The position numbers and the translations under genes were made by a program. A stretch of 54,917 bases of DNA from a bacterium. GTDB taxonomy: Bacteria; Pseudomonadota; Alphaproteobacteria; Rs-D84. How positions within the stretch are numbered: position 1 is the stretch's first letter; the number at the start of each line of letters is the position of its first letter. Under the pieces are notes generated by a model. That model saw only the letters and a program-made list of their open reading frames with translations. It was not told the origin of the DNA and made no database searches. The stretch is taken from the NCBI GenBank assembly GCA_014803525.1, contig JAAVBP010000004.1:1-54917 (forward strand), written 5' to 3'. This document shows, piece after piece, positions 14,690 to 23,121 of this stretch.

Positions 14690-15826
14690 TTAAAACCATC
14701 CTTTCTTGCCTGGTTTTGTTTCGGCAAATTCGGCCAACAGTTTTTTCTGTTTGTCTGTCAATTTTGTCGGAATCTTTATACCGATTTGAATATACAAATC
14801 ACCGAATGTTCCCGCACGCCGTCCCGGCATACCATGCCCACGCACACGCAGACGTTCGCCAACCTGGGTACCTGCTGGGACTTTTACAGACAATGTTTTA
14901 TCATCAATGGTTTCAACGTCAATCTCACCACCCAACGCCAGCGTCGTAAACGGGATATCCATCTGCGCGATTAAATCCGCCCCCACGCGTTCGAAACGCG
15001 AATCTGGACGCACACGCACATCCAAATAGAAATCGCCCGCGGGTGCGCCGTTGGAACCAGCCTCGCCCTGGCCCGCCAAGCGCAGGCGTGCACCATCATC
15101 AATTCCGGCAGGGATTTTCACCTCTAACGTGCGTGATTTATGTACCGTGCCAGTTCCATCACAATCGGAACATTTTTTATCTATTTTATGGCCGGTGCCA
15201 CCGCATTCTGGGCATGGGGCCTCCATCGCAAAGAATCCCTGTTGTGTACGCACATATCCGGCCCCACCACAACGCGTACATGCCGGCGCCGGTTTGCCAT
15301 CGGCGGTGCCGTTTCCATGACACTTTTCGCATTCTACATTACTGGAAAATTTTACCGTATGCGTTTTGCCAAAAAATGCATCTTTTAGGTCAATTACAAC
15401 CTCGTCCAATAAATCGCGCCCACGACGATTGGCCGCCGATGCGCGCGGATCGCCACCACCAAAATCGCCAAAGCCGAAACCACGCATCGCCTCGCGCAAA
15501 ATATCATCCATGCCGGCGCCACCCATATTAAAATTAAAGCCACCCGCACCAAACGGATTCGCCCCAGCACCAAATCCCGCACCCGCCGACGCACCATTGC
15601 CACCAGCAAAGGCCGCATCACCAAATCGGTCGTATGCCGCCCTCTTTTGCGGATCTTTTAAAATATCAAAGGCGTTATTAACCTCTTTAAATTTTTCTTC
15701 GGCGACCTTGTCCCCGGCGTTACGATCTGGGTGATATTTCATCACCAATTTATGATATGCTTTTTTAATATCGGCATCCGACGCATCGCGCGCGACACCT
15801 AAAACTTCATATGGATTGCTGTTCAT
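14690..15826 (-). CDS. dnaJ: Chaperone DnaJ (Hsp40)
   Basis: 378 residues, full length. The J domain (1 to about 70) has the HPD motif at 32-34 that triggers DnaK ATP hydrolysis. A Gly/Phe-rich linker follows (about 75-120). Four CxxCxGxG zinc repeats are present (CEKCHGNG, CTRCGGAG, CPECGGTG, CSDCDGTG), then the two beta-barrel substrate domains. dnaK and grpE are not adjacent in this window, unlike the usual dnaK-dnaJ order. Confidence 0.95.
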   Translation of the reverse strand: MNSNPYEVLGVARDASDADIKKAYHKLVMKYHPDRNAGDKVAEEKFKEVNNAFDILKDPQKRAAYDRFGDAAFAGGNGASAGAGFGAGANPFGAGGFNFNMGGAGMDDILREAMRGFGFGDFGGGDPRASAANRRGRDLLDEVVIDLKDAFFGKTHTVKFSSNVECEKCHGNGTADGKPAPACTRCGGAGYVRTQQGFFAMEAPCPECGGTGHKIDKKCSDCDGTGTVHKSRTLEVKIPAGIDDGARLRLAGQGEAGSNGAPAGDFYLDVRVRPDSRFERVGADLIAQMDIPFTTLALGGEIDVETIDDKTLSVKVPAGTQVGERLRVRGHGMPGRRAGTFGDLYIQIGIKIPTKLTDKQKKLLAEFAETKPGKKGWF

Positions 15827-15893
15827 TTTTTCTGTCCGTATTATTTTCTGTAAGAAATATATAAGTTCATTATACTAAAAATCAAGCCCATTG

Positions 15894-15927
15894 AAAACCC
15901 AGGATACGCAAAAAAACGCATCCTGGG
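15894..15927 (-). terminator. Inverted repeat after the HAD-like gene
   Basis: CCCAGGAT/ATCCTGGG stem with a T-rich loop, followed on the minus strand by TTTTC. A probable terminator for the gene at 15956. Confidence 0.5.
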
Positions 15928-15955
15928 AAAACAAACCGAATAATATGGGAATATT

Positions 15956-16564
15956 TTACCGAACGTGTTGCTGGTCCAGTAAAAATTCCTTGAAGGCATT
16001 CAAATCTTGGAATGAACGCGCCCCACACAACGCACGCGCCATTGATGCATCATGCGCAGATGCATTCAGCAAAATCGGTGTTGTACGCCAACGTGCCGGC
16101 CATTTAATATTGCTGACCTGGCTGTCTATGACATAATTCAGTGTATGTCTATCCATCCCGGTCGATTTATACAAATAATCGCGCTTTGATTCAAATGGGC
16201 TGATTAATTCATAATGTGCAACGTTCATCGCCGGCGCAATTGAACGATAATGCAGTTCCAGGTCTTTGGCATTTTCCGGAAAAGCCACCTGGGAACAAAA
16301 TTCGACCGTAACCCACGACAGATTACCCAACTCTTTCAATGCATCCATGGCACCCGGCCGAACACGCGCCCCAATCGCACATTTATGCAGAACGTTGGCA
16401 ACCTCGCCACGCAAGGCGACGCGTCCAATACCATACTTATACGCCGCAATTACCGCCACAGCCTTTATATTACCATATTCAGACCGGGCCACGCGTGAAA
16501 AAGATTCACGCACCGGTTCAAAAATGACACCATCCAAATCAATAATAATCTTTTTATTCATCAT
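15956..16564 (-). CDS. HAD-like hydrolase, small
   Basis: 202 residues. The N-terminus KKIIIDLDGVIFEP matches HAD motif I, where the first aspartate is the nucleophile and the second (DLD) the acid. A weaker motif II could be the VEFCSQ region, and a C-terminal YVIDSQ stretch may stand for motif IV with only one aspartate. The substrate is unknown; comparable small DLDG(V/T) proteins act on nucleotides or sugar phosphates. Either of two adjacent ATGs (16564 or 16561) may be the start. It lies alone between dnaJ and the divergent parE. Confidence 0.62.
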   Translation of the reverse strand: MMNKKIIIDLDGVIFEPVRESFSRVARSEYGNIKAVAVIAAYKYGIGRVALRGEVANVLHKCAIGARVRPGAMDALKELGNLSWVTVEFCSQVAFPENAKDLELHYRSIAPAMNVAHYELISPFESKRDYLYKSTGMDRHTLNYVIDSQVSNIKWPARWRTTPILLNASAHDASMARALCGARSFQDLNAFKEFLLDQQHVR

Positions 16565-16687
16565 ACGTTGGCCCTTTGTATATTAACAGGGAACATTATA
16601 TCAAAAAAATCATTTTGTCAATATTTTTTATTAAGTATCTATTCCCACCCGCCATATTTTTAATATGTAATGATGCATTCTTTGGAC

Positions 16688-16714
16688 TTGCACAAAATGT
16701 CAGAATGTTATAAT
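16688..16714 (+). promoter_or_regulatory. parE promoter, very close to the start codon
   Basis: TTGCAC (16688-16693), a 15-nt spacer and consensus TATAAT (16709-16714). The expected transcription start near 16721 leaves only about five bases before the ATG at 16726, and no SD is visible. Confidence 0.55.
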
Positions 16715-16725
16715 AATTACATACC

Positions 16726-18705
16726 ATGACAGATACAAATACACATACATACGACGCATCAGATATCCAAGTACTGGAAGGATTGGAACCCGTTCGCCTG
16801 CGCCCCGGCATGTACATCGGGGGCACGGATGAAAAGGCGTGGCACCACCTGCCGATTGAGATTATGGACAACTCGATCGACGAGGCCGTGGCCGGTTTCG
16901 CCAAAAAGATTTCAGTAAATTTAATCGATGCCAAAACGATTGAAATAACCGACGATGGCCGCGGTATTCCGGTGGCCGAACATCCAAAATTTCCCGGCAA
17001 ATCCGCGTTAGAGGTGATTTTAACCACCCTGCATTCCGGCGGAAAGTTTAATAATAATGTTTATAAGACCAGTGGTGGTCTGCACGGTGTTGGATCGGCG
17101 GTTGTAAATGCCCTGTCGACCGAAATGATTGTCACAATCTGTCGTGATGGATATGAATGGCGCCAGACCTTCTCACGCGGCAAACCAACGTCAACCATGA
17201 CCCGTGGGGACGAAACGCGTGCACATGGAACAAAAATCCGATTTACGATTGATGATCAAATATTTGGCGAAAACGCTGTGTTCAAGCCGGTAAAAATCTA
17301 TCGCATGGCCCGGGCCAAGGCATTCCTGTCCAAGGGGGTTAAGATTGAATGGCATTGCAATCCGGCATTACTTACCGAAGATATGAATATCCCCGCCGAC
17401 ACCACATTTTATTATCCCGGCGGCTTGGCGGATTTCTTGGCTGAAAAGACCGACAGCAAACCGCGCATCCTGCCGAAAATTTTCAGTGGCGCCGTTGATT
17501 TCCCAGACGATTCCGGTCGCGTCGAATGGGCATTGACATTCTTAACCGATGAAAACGGCGCGGCGTCCGATGATGGATTCTTTGCGTCATACTGTAACAC
17601 AATTGCAACAACCGACGGTGGCACGCACGAAAGTGGTTTTAAATCCGCCATCACCAAGGGTATCAAGGCATACGGTGACAAGGTTAATAACAAGGCCGCC
17701 GCAAACATTGTCGGCGACGACGTATTCGATTCAGTTGCAGCGATTGTTTCTGTATTTTACAAGACACCGCAATTCCTGGGCCAGACCAAAGAAAAACTAT
17801 CGAATCCAGAGGTTGCAAGATATACCGAGGCCGCCCTGCGCGACCCATGGGAAATATTCTTGGCGTCCGACCCGAAAACCGCAAATGCAGTGTTGGATTT
17901 TGTAATTAATTTGGCAAATGCGCGCATCAAAACCAAACAGGTCAAGGATGTCGCACGCAAAACGCCAACCAAACGCATTCGCATGCCCGCAAAATTGGCC
18001 GATTGTTCCAAGCACGGCATAGAAGGGACCGAGCTGTTTATTGTAGAGGGGGAATCAGCGGGCGGTACCGCAAAACAGGCGCGTGATCGCGCGACCCAGG
18101 CGATCATGCCCCTGCGCGGCAAGGTTTTGAACGTTATATCAAACTCTGACGAACGATTCGGTAATAACAAAGAATTGAATGAGTTAATTGATATCATCGG
18201 CGCCGGCACAGCAAAAAATTGGAATGATGATAAATTGCGCTATGAAAAAATTATCGTCATGACCGATGCCGACGTCGACGGCAGTCATATTGCATCCCTG
18301 CTGATGGCATTCTTTTACCAGCACATGCCGCAATTAATTTATGGGGGGCACCTGTATCTGTCATGCCCGCCACTGTATAAATTAACACACGGCACCGAAT
18401 CGATTTATGTTGATACGGATGAACAATTAGAAGAATTGAAAAACGGCAAGTACAAGAACAAGAAAATCGAAATCTCGCGATTCAAAGGTCTTGGTGAAAT
18501 GATGCCGAACCAGTTAAAAGAAACAACCATGTCACCGAAAACGCGCCGACTGATACGTGTGGAATTACCGCCGCGCACGGACGACGGAATCGAAGACACG
18601 GAAAAAACACGCACAATCGTATCCGAACTGATGGGTAAAAAACCGGAATTCCGATTTAAATTCATCACCGAACACGCCCAGTTTGTAAAAGATTTGTTTG
18701 TCTAA
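16726..18705 (+). CDS. parE: DNA topoisomerase IV subunit B
   Basis: 659 residues. The GHKL ATPase (EIMDNSIDEAVAG, ITDDGRGIPV, SGGLHGVGSAVVNALS) is followed by the transducer, then the Toprim domain (EGTELFIVEGESAGGTAKQ, MTDADVDGSHI) and the C-terminal QLKETTMSPKTRRLIRVEL block. The RxRTPTKxxRxPxKLADC-like joint and the closing PEFRFKFITEHAQ are ParE-type rather than GyrB-type, and the GyrB insert is absent. With ParC it decatenates daughter chromosomes. No SD precedes the ATG and the promoter lies almost on top of it, so the mRNA is probably leaderless. Confidence 0.93.
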   Translation: MTDTNTHTYDASDIQVLEGLEPVRLRPGMYIGGTDEKAWHHLPIEIMDNSIDEAVAGFAKKISVNLIDAKTIEITDDGRGIPVAEHPKFPGKSALEVILTTLHSGGKFNNNVYKTSGGLHGVGSAVVNALSTEMIVTICRDGYEWRQTFSRGKPTSTMTRGDETRAHGTKIRFTIDDQIFGENAVFKPVKIYRMARAKAFLSKGVKIEWHCNPALLTEDMNIPADTTFYYPGGLADFLAEKTDSKPRILPKIFSGAVDFPDDSGRVEWALTFLTDENGAASDDGFFASYCNTIATTDGGTHESGFKSAITKGIKAYGDKVNNKAAANIVGDDVFDSVAAIVSVFYKTPQFLGQTKEKLSNPEVARYTEAALRDPWEIFLASDPKTANAVLDFVINLANARIKTKQVKDVARKTPTKRIRMPAKLADCSKHGIEGTELFIVEGESAGGTAKQARDRATQAIMPLRGKVLNVISNSDERFGNNKELNELIDIIGAGTAKNWNDDKLRYEKIIVMTDADVDGSHIASLLMAFFYQHMPQLIYGGHLYLSCPPLYKLTHGTESIYVDTDEQLEELKNGKYKNKKIEISRFKGLGEMMPNQLKETTMSPKTRRLIRVELPPRTDDGIEDTEKTRTIVSELMGKKPEFRFKFITEHAQFVKDLFV

Positions 18706-18707
18706 AG

Positions 18708-18730
18708 AACGCCCGCCCAGGCGTTTTTTT
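18708..18730 (+). terminator. Terminator of parE
   Basis: AACGCC/GGCGTT stem followed by seven Ts. Between here and 18788 there is a further GCCTC...GAGGC palindrome enclosing CTCAG/CTGAG. Confidence 0.75.
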
Positions 18731-18788
18731 AGGCATATGGGACCGGCCTCTCAGTATAGCGATAGCTGAGACGGATGACAGGGAGGCT

Positions 18789-18827
18789 ATCTGAACTCTG
18801 CACTCTGAAAACTGAACTCTAAAAAAA
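18789..18827. repeat. Terminator-linked dispersed repeat, copy 3
   Basis: Read from the minus-strand gene at 18846 it starts right after the terminator U-run (18827-18821) with AGAGTTCAG, TTTTC, AGAGTGC, AGAGTTCAG, ATA. It differs from copy 1 by a single base over this stretch. Confidence 0.7.
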
Positions 18828-18845
18828 CAGGGCAATGCCCCGTTT

Positions 18846-20243
18846 TTATTGCACACCGACCTGAAATTCATCGCCATATGACGCAACAACCTGGCCACCA
18901 ATACTGCATTTGATATCTTCAAAACCACCTTTGATCTGATTCTTTTTTATTATGTTACTGGTGATTAATCCACCGGCGGTCCCCAACACGACACCGGCGA
19001 TCGAATCGGATGCCAAGCGCGCGGTATTAAAGTTACCATTCTTGTCCTTCCATACGGATGCAGTCTTGCGCAGTTCGGATTTATATCCATCTATTTTCTC
19101 TTTGGCCGCCTTTATCTTCTTTTTTGACTCATCTTGGGCCGCAGAATTGCTTTGTTTGCACATCAGTTTTTCGCGATCCAATTCTTGGTCAGAATCCTTG
19201 CATTTGCACACACCATCAACCATATGCGCATCAGATATCTTGGCACACAATTGTTCCTCTGCCGTGGTATCTTTACAGGCTTGCTCTTGTTTTTCTATCT
19301 TATCCCGCCATTGCTGCAAAATATCCGCCGTGATATCATCCTTATCATCGCCATCGCAAATCAATGTCGCATCCACCAACATCGCCTTGGCATCATTATT
19401 ATTACAGACCTTTATCAAACCTGACAATGCCTCGGCCAGAGAATTGCAATTCGGCTTTTGCGGCACGGCCGGCACAGTTGGTGTTGAGACCGGGGTCGGC
19501 TCTGGGGTAACCGGCGTGGTCGGTTTCTTTGCGGTGGCCTTTTTGACATCTGTTTTCTTACCCTTATCTGGACATTTGCAATATGTATAGCCTTTTATCC
19601 CAGAATCTTTAAATGGTTTTCCATATCCGGTACAGCCGGCATCACATTCCGTTATGTATGTGGTTACAAAACCATTAGAGTTGCATCTCTGCCTACAATT
19701 TTTAGCCCCGCTCGGATTAAAGCCTGTAGTTGCTTTAAAATCCTTGCACTCCACATTCCATATGTCACCCGTCTTTTTGCCATTTGGGCATTTGCCGATG
19801 GCGCTGGATGATGAATTTTTATCTGTTGATGTGGCTTTAACCTTGCACCAGCCTCCAAGCCTATAAATCCCTGAACCATAATCTTTTTGGGAAGAGAAGG
19901 CTATATCCCCGACTCTTTTTGTAAAATTTTTCAAATCTGAATCTGTACAGTCGAGAGTTGGTCTGCTTTTGATAGTGTGCCAAACATCAATCGAACCATT
20001 ATCATCCTGACATTGTTTAAGGGTTCCATCTTTAAAAATTATTATTGTATTATAATTACATTCTTCGCCGCCTATATCTGCATCGCAAATCAAACACTTG
20101 CCATTGCCAAGTTTTAAAATTTCGCCATCAGATACTAGATTTTTGCGTCCCCCAACTGTACAATCGGTTATCGCAGAACAAGTTCCTGCATACAAATTTG
20201 CAGGTAATACAATCAGGCTGCATAAGACAATTAATAATTTCAT
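18846..20243 (-). CDS. Large secreted cysteine-rich protein, function unknown
   Basis: 465 residues. A signal peptide (MKLLIVLCSLIVLPANLYA) is followed by a cysteine-rich N-terminal half with more than 20 cysteines, a Thr/Pro-rich linker (about 245-270), a charged coiled-coil-like region (about 370-400) and a C-terminal Gly-rich hydrophobic stretch (GVVLGTAGGLITS) resembling a glycine zipper. The C-terminus (GGFEDIKCSIGGQ) is cysteine-poor. The start at 20243 follows GGAGGGAG. I do not recognise the family. The Gly-rich segment recalls the one in the protein at 23122-23988, so both may be envelope proteins of one kind. Disulfide formation in the periplasm is expected. Confidence 0.72.
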   Translation of the reverse strand: MKLLIVLCSLIVLPANLYAGTCSAITDCTVGGRKNLVSDGEILKLGNGKCLICDADIGGEECNYNTIIIFKDGTLKQCQDDNGSIDVWHTIKSRPTLDCTDSDLKNFTKRVGDIAFSSQKDYGSGIYRLGGWCKVKATSTDKNSSSSAIGKCPNGKKTGDIWNVECKDFKATTGFNPSGAKNCRQRCNSNGFVTTYITECDAGCTGYGKPFKDSGIKGYTYCKCPDKGKKTDVKKATAKKPTTPVTPEPTPVSTPTVPAVPQKPNCNSLAEALSGLIKVCNNNDAKAMLVDATLICDGDDKDDITADILQQWRDKIEKQEQACKDTTAEEQLCAKISDAHMVDGVCKCKDSDQELDREKLMCKQSNSAAQDESKKKIKAAKEKIDGYKSELRKTASVWKDKNGNFNTARLASDSIAGVVLGTAGGLITSNIIKKNQIKGGFEDIKCSIGGQVVASYGDEFQVGVQ

Positions 20244-20400
20244 AACTCCCTCCACGAACATTGCCTAAAAAAAAGGACCTTTTTTCAGCGATAGCCCTAA
20301 ATTACTTTTTCCTTTATTTTAGCATATTTTCCGCCTTTTTCAAAACATAAACCATATCAAAAGCCCCCTGCCCTGGATGGAGAGAGCTTATTATTCGACT

Positions 20401-20428
20401 TATCTGAACTCTGAACACTGTATTCAGG
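20401..20428. repeat. Terminator-linked dispersed repeat, copy 4 (diverged)
   Basis: Downstream of dnaA the minus strand reads CCGCC TGAATACAGTG, TTCAGAGTTCAG, ATAAG, matching the 3' part of the repeat. A clear hairpin terminator is missing; the CCGCCTGAATAC...GTTCAG segment may replace it. Confidence 0.5.
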
Positions 20429-20434
20429 CGGTTT

Positions 20435-21721
20435 TTATTTATATTCCGCAATCATTTGGGAAATCTGGGCCGCCAGGACCAAATCTGTCTGCTTTGCCTT
20501 TTCAACCTGGGCAATTGCATACAGGACTGTTGCGTGATTACGATCGCCAACCATGCGACCAATTTCAGTCAGTGACATGTTTGTCGCGCCCTTTAACACC
20601 GCCATCATTGTCTGACGTGCCAGAACCAAGCTGCGCGCGCGACCCGTGCCGCATACTGCGTCATATGAAACCCCCAGTTTTTCACACATGGATTTTACCA
20701 TCGCAATTGGTGTTTTCGCCTTTTGCAGGGTATCGGCCAACAAACGCTGGGCCACGTCCAGTGTTACATTTTCGCCCATTAATTCTGCATATGTTTTGAT
20801 TTTTGTAACAACGCCCGCGATAACATGACCATCGGCAGAAACATGCGGCAAAATGCTATCCGCAACATCCGCGGCCACGCCCGCACGCATCAGCATCACG
20901 CGCTTTACATTTGTGGTCGGCGCCGCCAAATCCGCAACCAGACCTGATGCGAACACAGACTGGGCACGACGATCAAATCCTGTCAAATTGTTCGGCGCAG
21001 ATGCGGCTGTTAAGATAACATTTTTACCCGCCGCACGCAAATCAATAACCAACTGCAAAAATTCTTCGGTCGATGCACGCTTGCCGGACAATGCCTGGAC
21101 ATCGTCCAAGATAAATGTATCACAGTTACGGCAGAAATCTTTGAATGCAAATACGCTTTTGTCATGCAGGCTGCGTGTGAATTCCGACACAAACTGCCCC
21201 CCCGACATGATGATTGTGCGACGTGCAGACGCCGCGCGGATGCATCCGGCCAACAAAGATTTACCAGAACCGGCCGGTCCATATATAAACAGCGGCGAAA
21301 AAGATACTGCGCCCGCCGCCACCTTTTTGCAGGCAGACAATACAAATGCATTCGCATCAGATGAAATGAACGCATCAAACGCCGCCGCATCCGCTGTTTC
21401 CACGCGCGCAATATTCGCCGCCGGTGCATATGTGGCCGCCGCATTGTCATTTGCAATTGGTGCCGATACCGCCGCCGCACGAACAGATATTTTTACGTTC
21501 AGGCCAAATTCAGCCGCCACATCTGTCAAGATATTGGAATATACGCTGCCGATAAAGTCGGCGGAAAACTGATTTTGTGCACCCAACACCAATACGCCAT
21601 CGATAATATCAAAAGACAGCGGTGCAATCCATGATGTAAACGCTGCAGAATCTATTTTCGCGGCAATGGCCCCCTTGATATCTTCCAAGTTTGTCATTTG
21701 TTTTTTTGCCGCTGTCTGCAT
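20435..21721 (-). CDS. dnaA: DnaA-type replication initiator with a divergent AAA+ domain
   Basis: 428 residues with all four DnaA regions: domain I (about 8-70), a short linker, the AAA+ domain (about 115-315) and the DNA-binding domain IV (about 335-428, with RARSLVLARQTMM and VGDRNHATVLYA). Walker A is GPAGSGKS (148-155) and Walker B is ILDD (204-207). By alignment with E. coli DnaA the sensor I Ser-Asp is Ala-Ser (240-241), the arginine finger of SRF is V256, and the sensor II arginine of RELEG is H299. It may have lost ATP-dependent filament control, or be a second DnaA-like protein. Start 21721 follows AGGAAAGGAG. Confidence 0.85.
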   Translation of the reverse strand: MQTAAKKQMTNLEDIKGAIAAKIDSAAFTSWIAPLSFDIIDGVLVLGAQNQFSADFIGSVYSNILTDVAAEFGLNVKISVRAAAVSAPIANDNAAATYAPAANIARVETADAAAFDAFISSDANAFVLSACKKVAAGAVSFSPLFIYGPAGSGKSLLAGCIRAASARRTIIMSGGQFVSEFTRSLHDKSVFAFKDFCRNCDTFILDDVQALSGKRASTEEFLQLVIDLRAAGKNVILTAASAPNNLTGFDRRAQSVFASGLVADLAAPTTNVKRVMLMRAGVAADVADSILPHVSADGHVIAGVVTKIKTYAELMGENVTLDVAQRLLADTLQKAKTPIAMVKSMCEKLGVSYDAVCGTGRARSLVLARQTMMAVLKGATNMSLTEIGRMVGDRNHATVLYAIAQVEKAKQTDLVLAAQISQMIAEYK

Positions 21722-22040
21722 GCCGTTTCTCCTTTCCTTTCTAAAAGAGTTTCCTGCCCGCACAAGAGTGTAAAAACCACCTGCACTTAAACGCTAAATT
21801 TCTCTGACCTCTATCTGATTTCATAAAAATTTAGTGTTTAAGTTCGCCCTATATTTTTACTCTCTCGCTTTGGTGTTTTTGATGTTGTTACATCGTTTGA
21901 TTACGTCTGTTAAGTTATAAGATAAAATTCTATTTGCAACCGAATGTTGAACAATTTTTGAACATTTATTTTTTGACAACGATTCGTTTTTTTGCCAGAT
22001 TTCTGCGGGTTGTATATACACTGTATATACAGGATGAAAA
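21722..22040. promoter_or_regulatory. AT-rich dnaA upstream region with long inverted repeats
   Basis: 319 bp without a gene between dprA and dnaA. A 16-bp inverted repeat with one G-T mismatch lies at 21786-21801 and 21827-21842 (CTTAAACGCTAAATTT against AAATTTAGTGTTTAAG). A 10-bp palindrome TGTATATACA occurs twice, at 22011-22020 and 22022-22031, one base apart. The segment 21900-22000 is very A/T-rich. No consensus DnaA box (TTATCCACA) was found. It carries the dnaA promoter and may hold operator or origin function. Confidence 0.55.
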
Positions 22041-23054
22041 TCACACACGAACATATCCGCCGTCTGTTTTTCGCACCAATCCCTGCAATTCCAAGATAAC
22101 TAGATCTCGTTTAATTTCCGAAATCGATTTTTTGACAATTTCTGCCAATACAGATTCGGATACCGCAATTGCCCCGATTGCATCCAACAGAATATTTTCC
22201 GGGTTCGAAATTTTATTGTCCCGGCCCGTTTTTTTTATTGGCCCAAAGAAATCGGATATCCCGCTGCATAATTTTGCAGCGCCGGTGGCAATCAGTGAAT
22301 TTGGCCCCATCGCCCTGGAATCCGCGGGATGTGACGGAATTGCCCACAAATCGCGCCCATACTCCTTTGCGAATCGGGCGGTTGTCATACTGCCAGATTT
22401 TAAATCCGCCTCGCCCAGGATTAATTTATCCCCCACCCCTGCGACCAGACGGTTACGCTGTACAAAATTGGTGGCCTGGGGCACAAATCCGACGGGCATC
22501 TCGCTAATTATGGCGCCCCGCTCCATAATACGGTGGTATAACGATTCATTTTCAAGCGGCCATATATAATCCACCCCACCCGCCAATACGGCGATCGTCT
22601 GGGTGGTGCCGTCTGCATCCAGTGCCCCCATATGCGCGGCCGTATCTGTTCCCATTGCCATGCCGGATACCACCGCAATGCCACGCGCTGCAAATTCCCG
22701 CGCCATATTGCGCACAAATCCCATACCCGGACCAGTTGCATGCCGCGTTCCAACAATCGAAACCGCGCACCGACGCAATGTATCAACATTTCCACGCACA
22801 GTAATCACCGGCGGATGATTTTTAACCGCACGCAATCCCACTGGATACAGTGCATCATCATCTGAAATATATTGCACCCCCAGACGCGCGGCCAAATCGA
22901 TTTCACGTCGCACAGAATCCCGATGTTCCACCCCAAGATTTAAACTGTTGGCGGCGGCAACCGGACTGCCATGCATTGCAATTAATTTAGCATACGCAAC
23001 GGGCCCAATACCGGGCGCGCGCAAAATCAATAACTTTTCAAATAAATCATTCAT
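22041..23054 (-). CDS. dprA: DNA processing protein DprA
   Basis: 337 residues. The Rossmann-like core is evident from VSIVGTRHATGPGMGFVR, GIAVVSGMAMGTDTAAHMGAL and the GGVDYIWPLENESLY block, followed by AIISEMPVG and a small C-terminal winged-helix-like domain ending LVRKTDGGYVRV. An N-terminal SAM-like HhH segment (LLILRAPGIGPVAYAKLI) matches proteobacterial DprA. It loads RecA on incoming single strands during natural transformation. No other competence gene is in this window apart from pilus components. Confidence 0.9.
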   Translation of the reverse strand: MNDLFEKLLILRAPGIGPVAYAKLIAMHGSPVAAANSLNLGVEHRDSVRREIDLAARLGVQYISDDDALYPVGLRAVKNHPPVITVRGNVDTLRRCAVSIVGTRHATGPGMGFVRNMAREFAARGIAVVSGMAMGTDTAAHMGALDADGTTQTIAVLAGGVDYIWPLENESLYHRIMERGAIISEMPVGFVPQATNFVQRNRLVAGVGDKLILGEADLKSGSMTTARFAKEYGRDLWAIPSHPADSRAMGPNSLIATGAAKLCSGISDFFGPIKKTGRDNKISNPENILLDAIGAIAVSESVLAEIVKKSISEIKRDLVILELQGLVRKTDGGYVRV

Positions 23055-23091
23055 GGTATTCAGTATAAATATTTAGCAAGTCACACCCAAG

Positions 23092-23118
23092 AAAAAAATC
23101 CCCGACCGGGGATTTTTA
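23092..23118 (-). terminator. Terminator after the gene at 23122
   Basis: ATCCCCG/CGGGGAT stem with flanking A-run and T-run. Confidence 0.75.
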
Positions 23119-23121
23119 TTA

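Noticed and set aside
16726..18705. gyrB instead of parE
   Set aside because: The ParE-type joint, the lack of the GyrB insert and the QLKETTMSPKTRRL and PEFRFKFI segments favour ParE.
20853..21572. 239-residue frame opposite dnaA
   Set aside because: Shadow frame; the minus-strand DnaA is supported by domains and an SD.
21722..22040. Typical oriC with DnaA boxes
   Set aside because: No TTATCCACA or close variant is visible; only inverted repeats and AT-richness, so it is reported as a question, not a feature.
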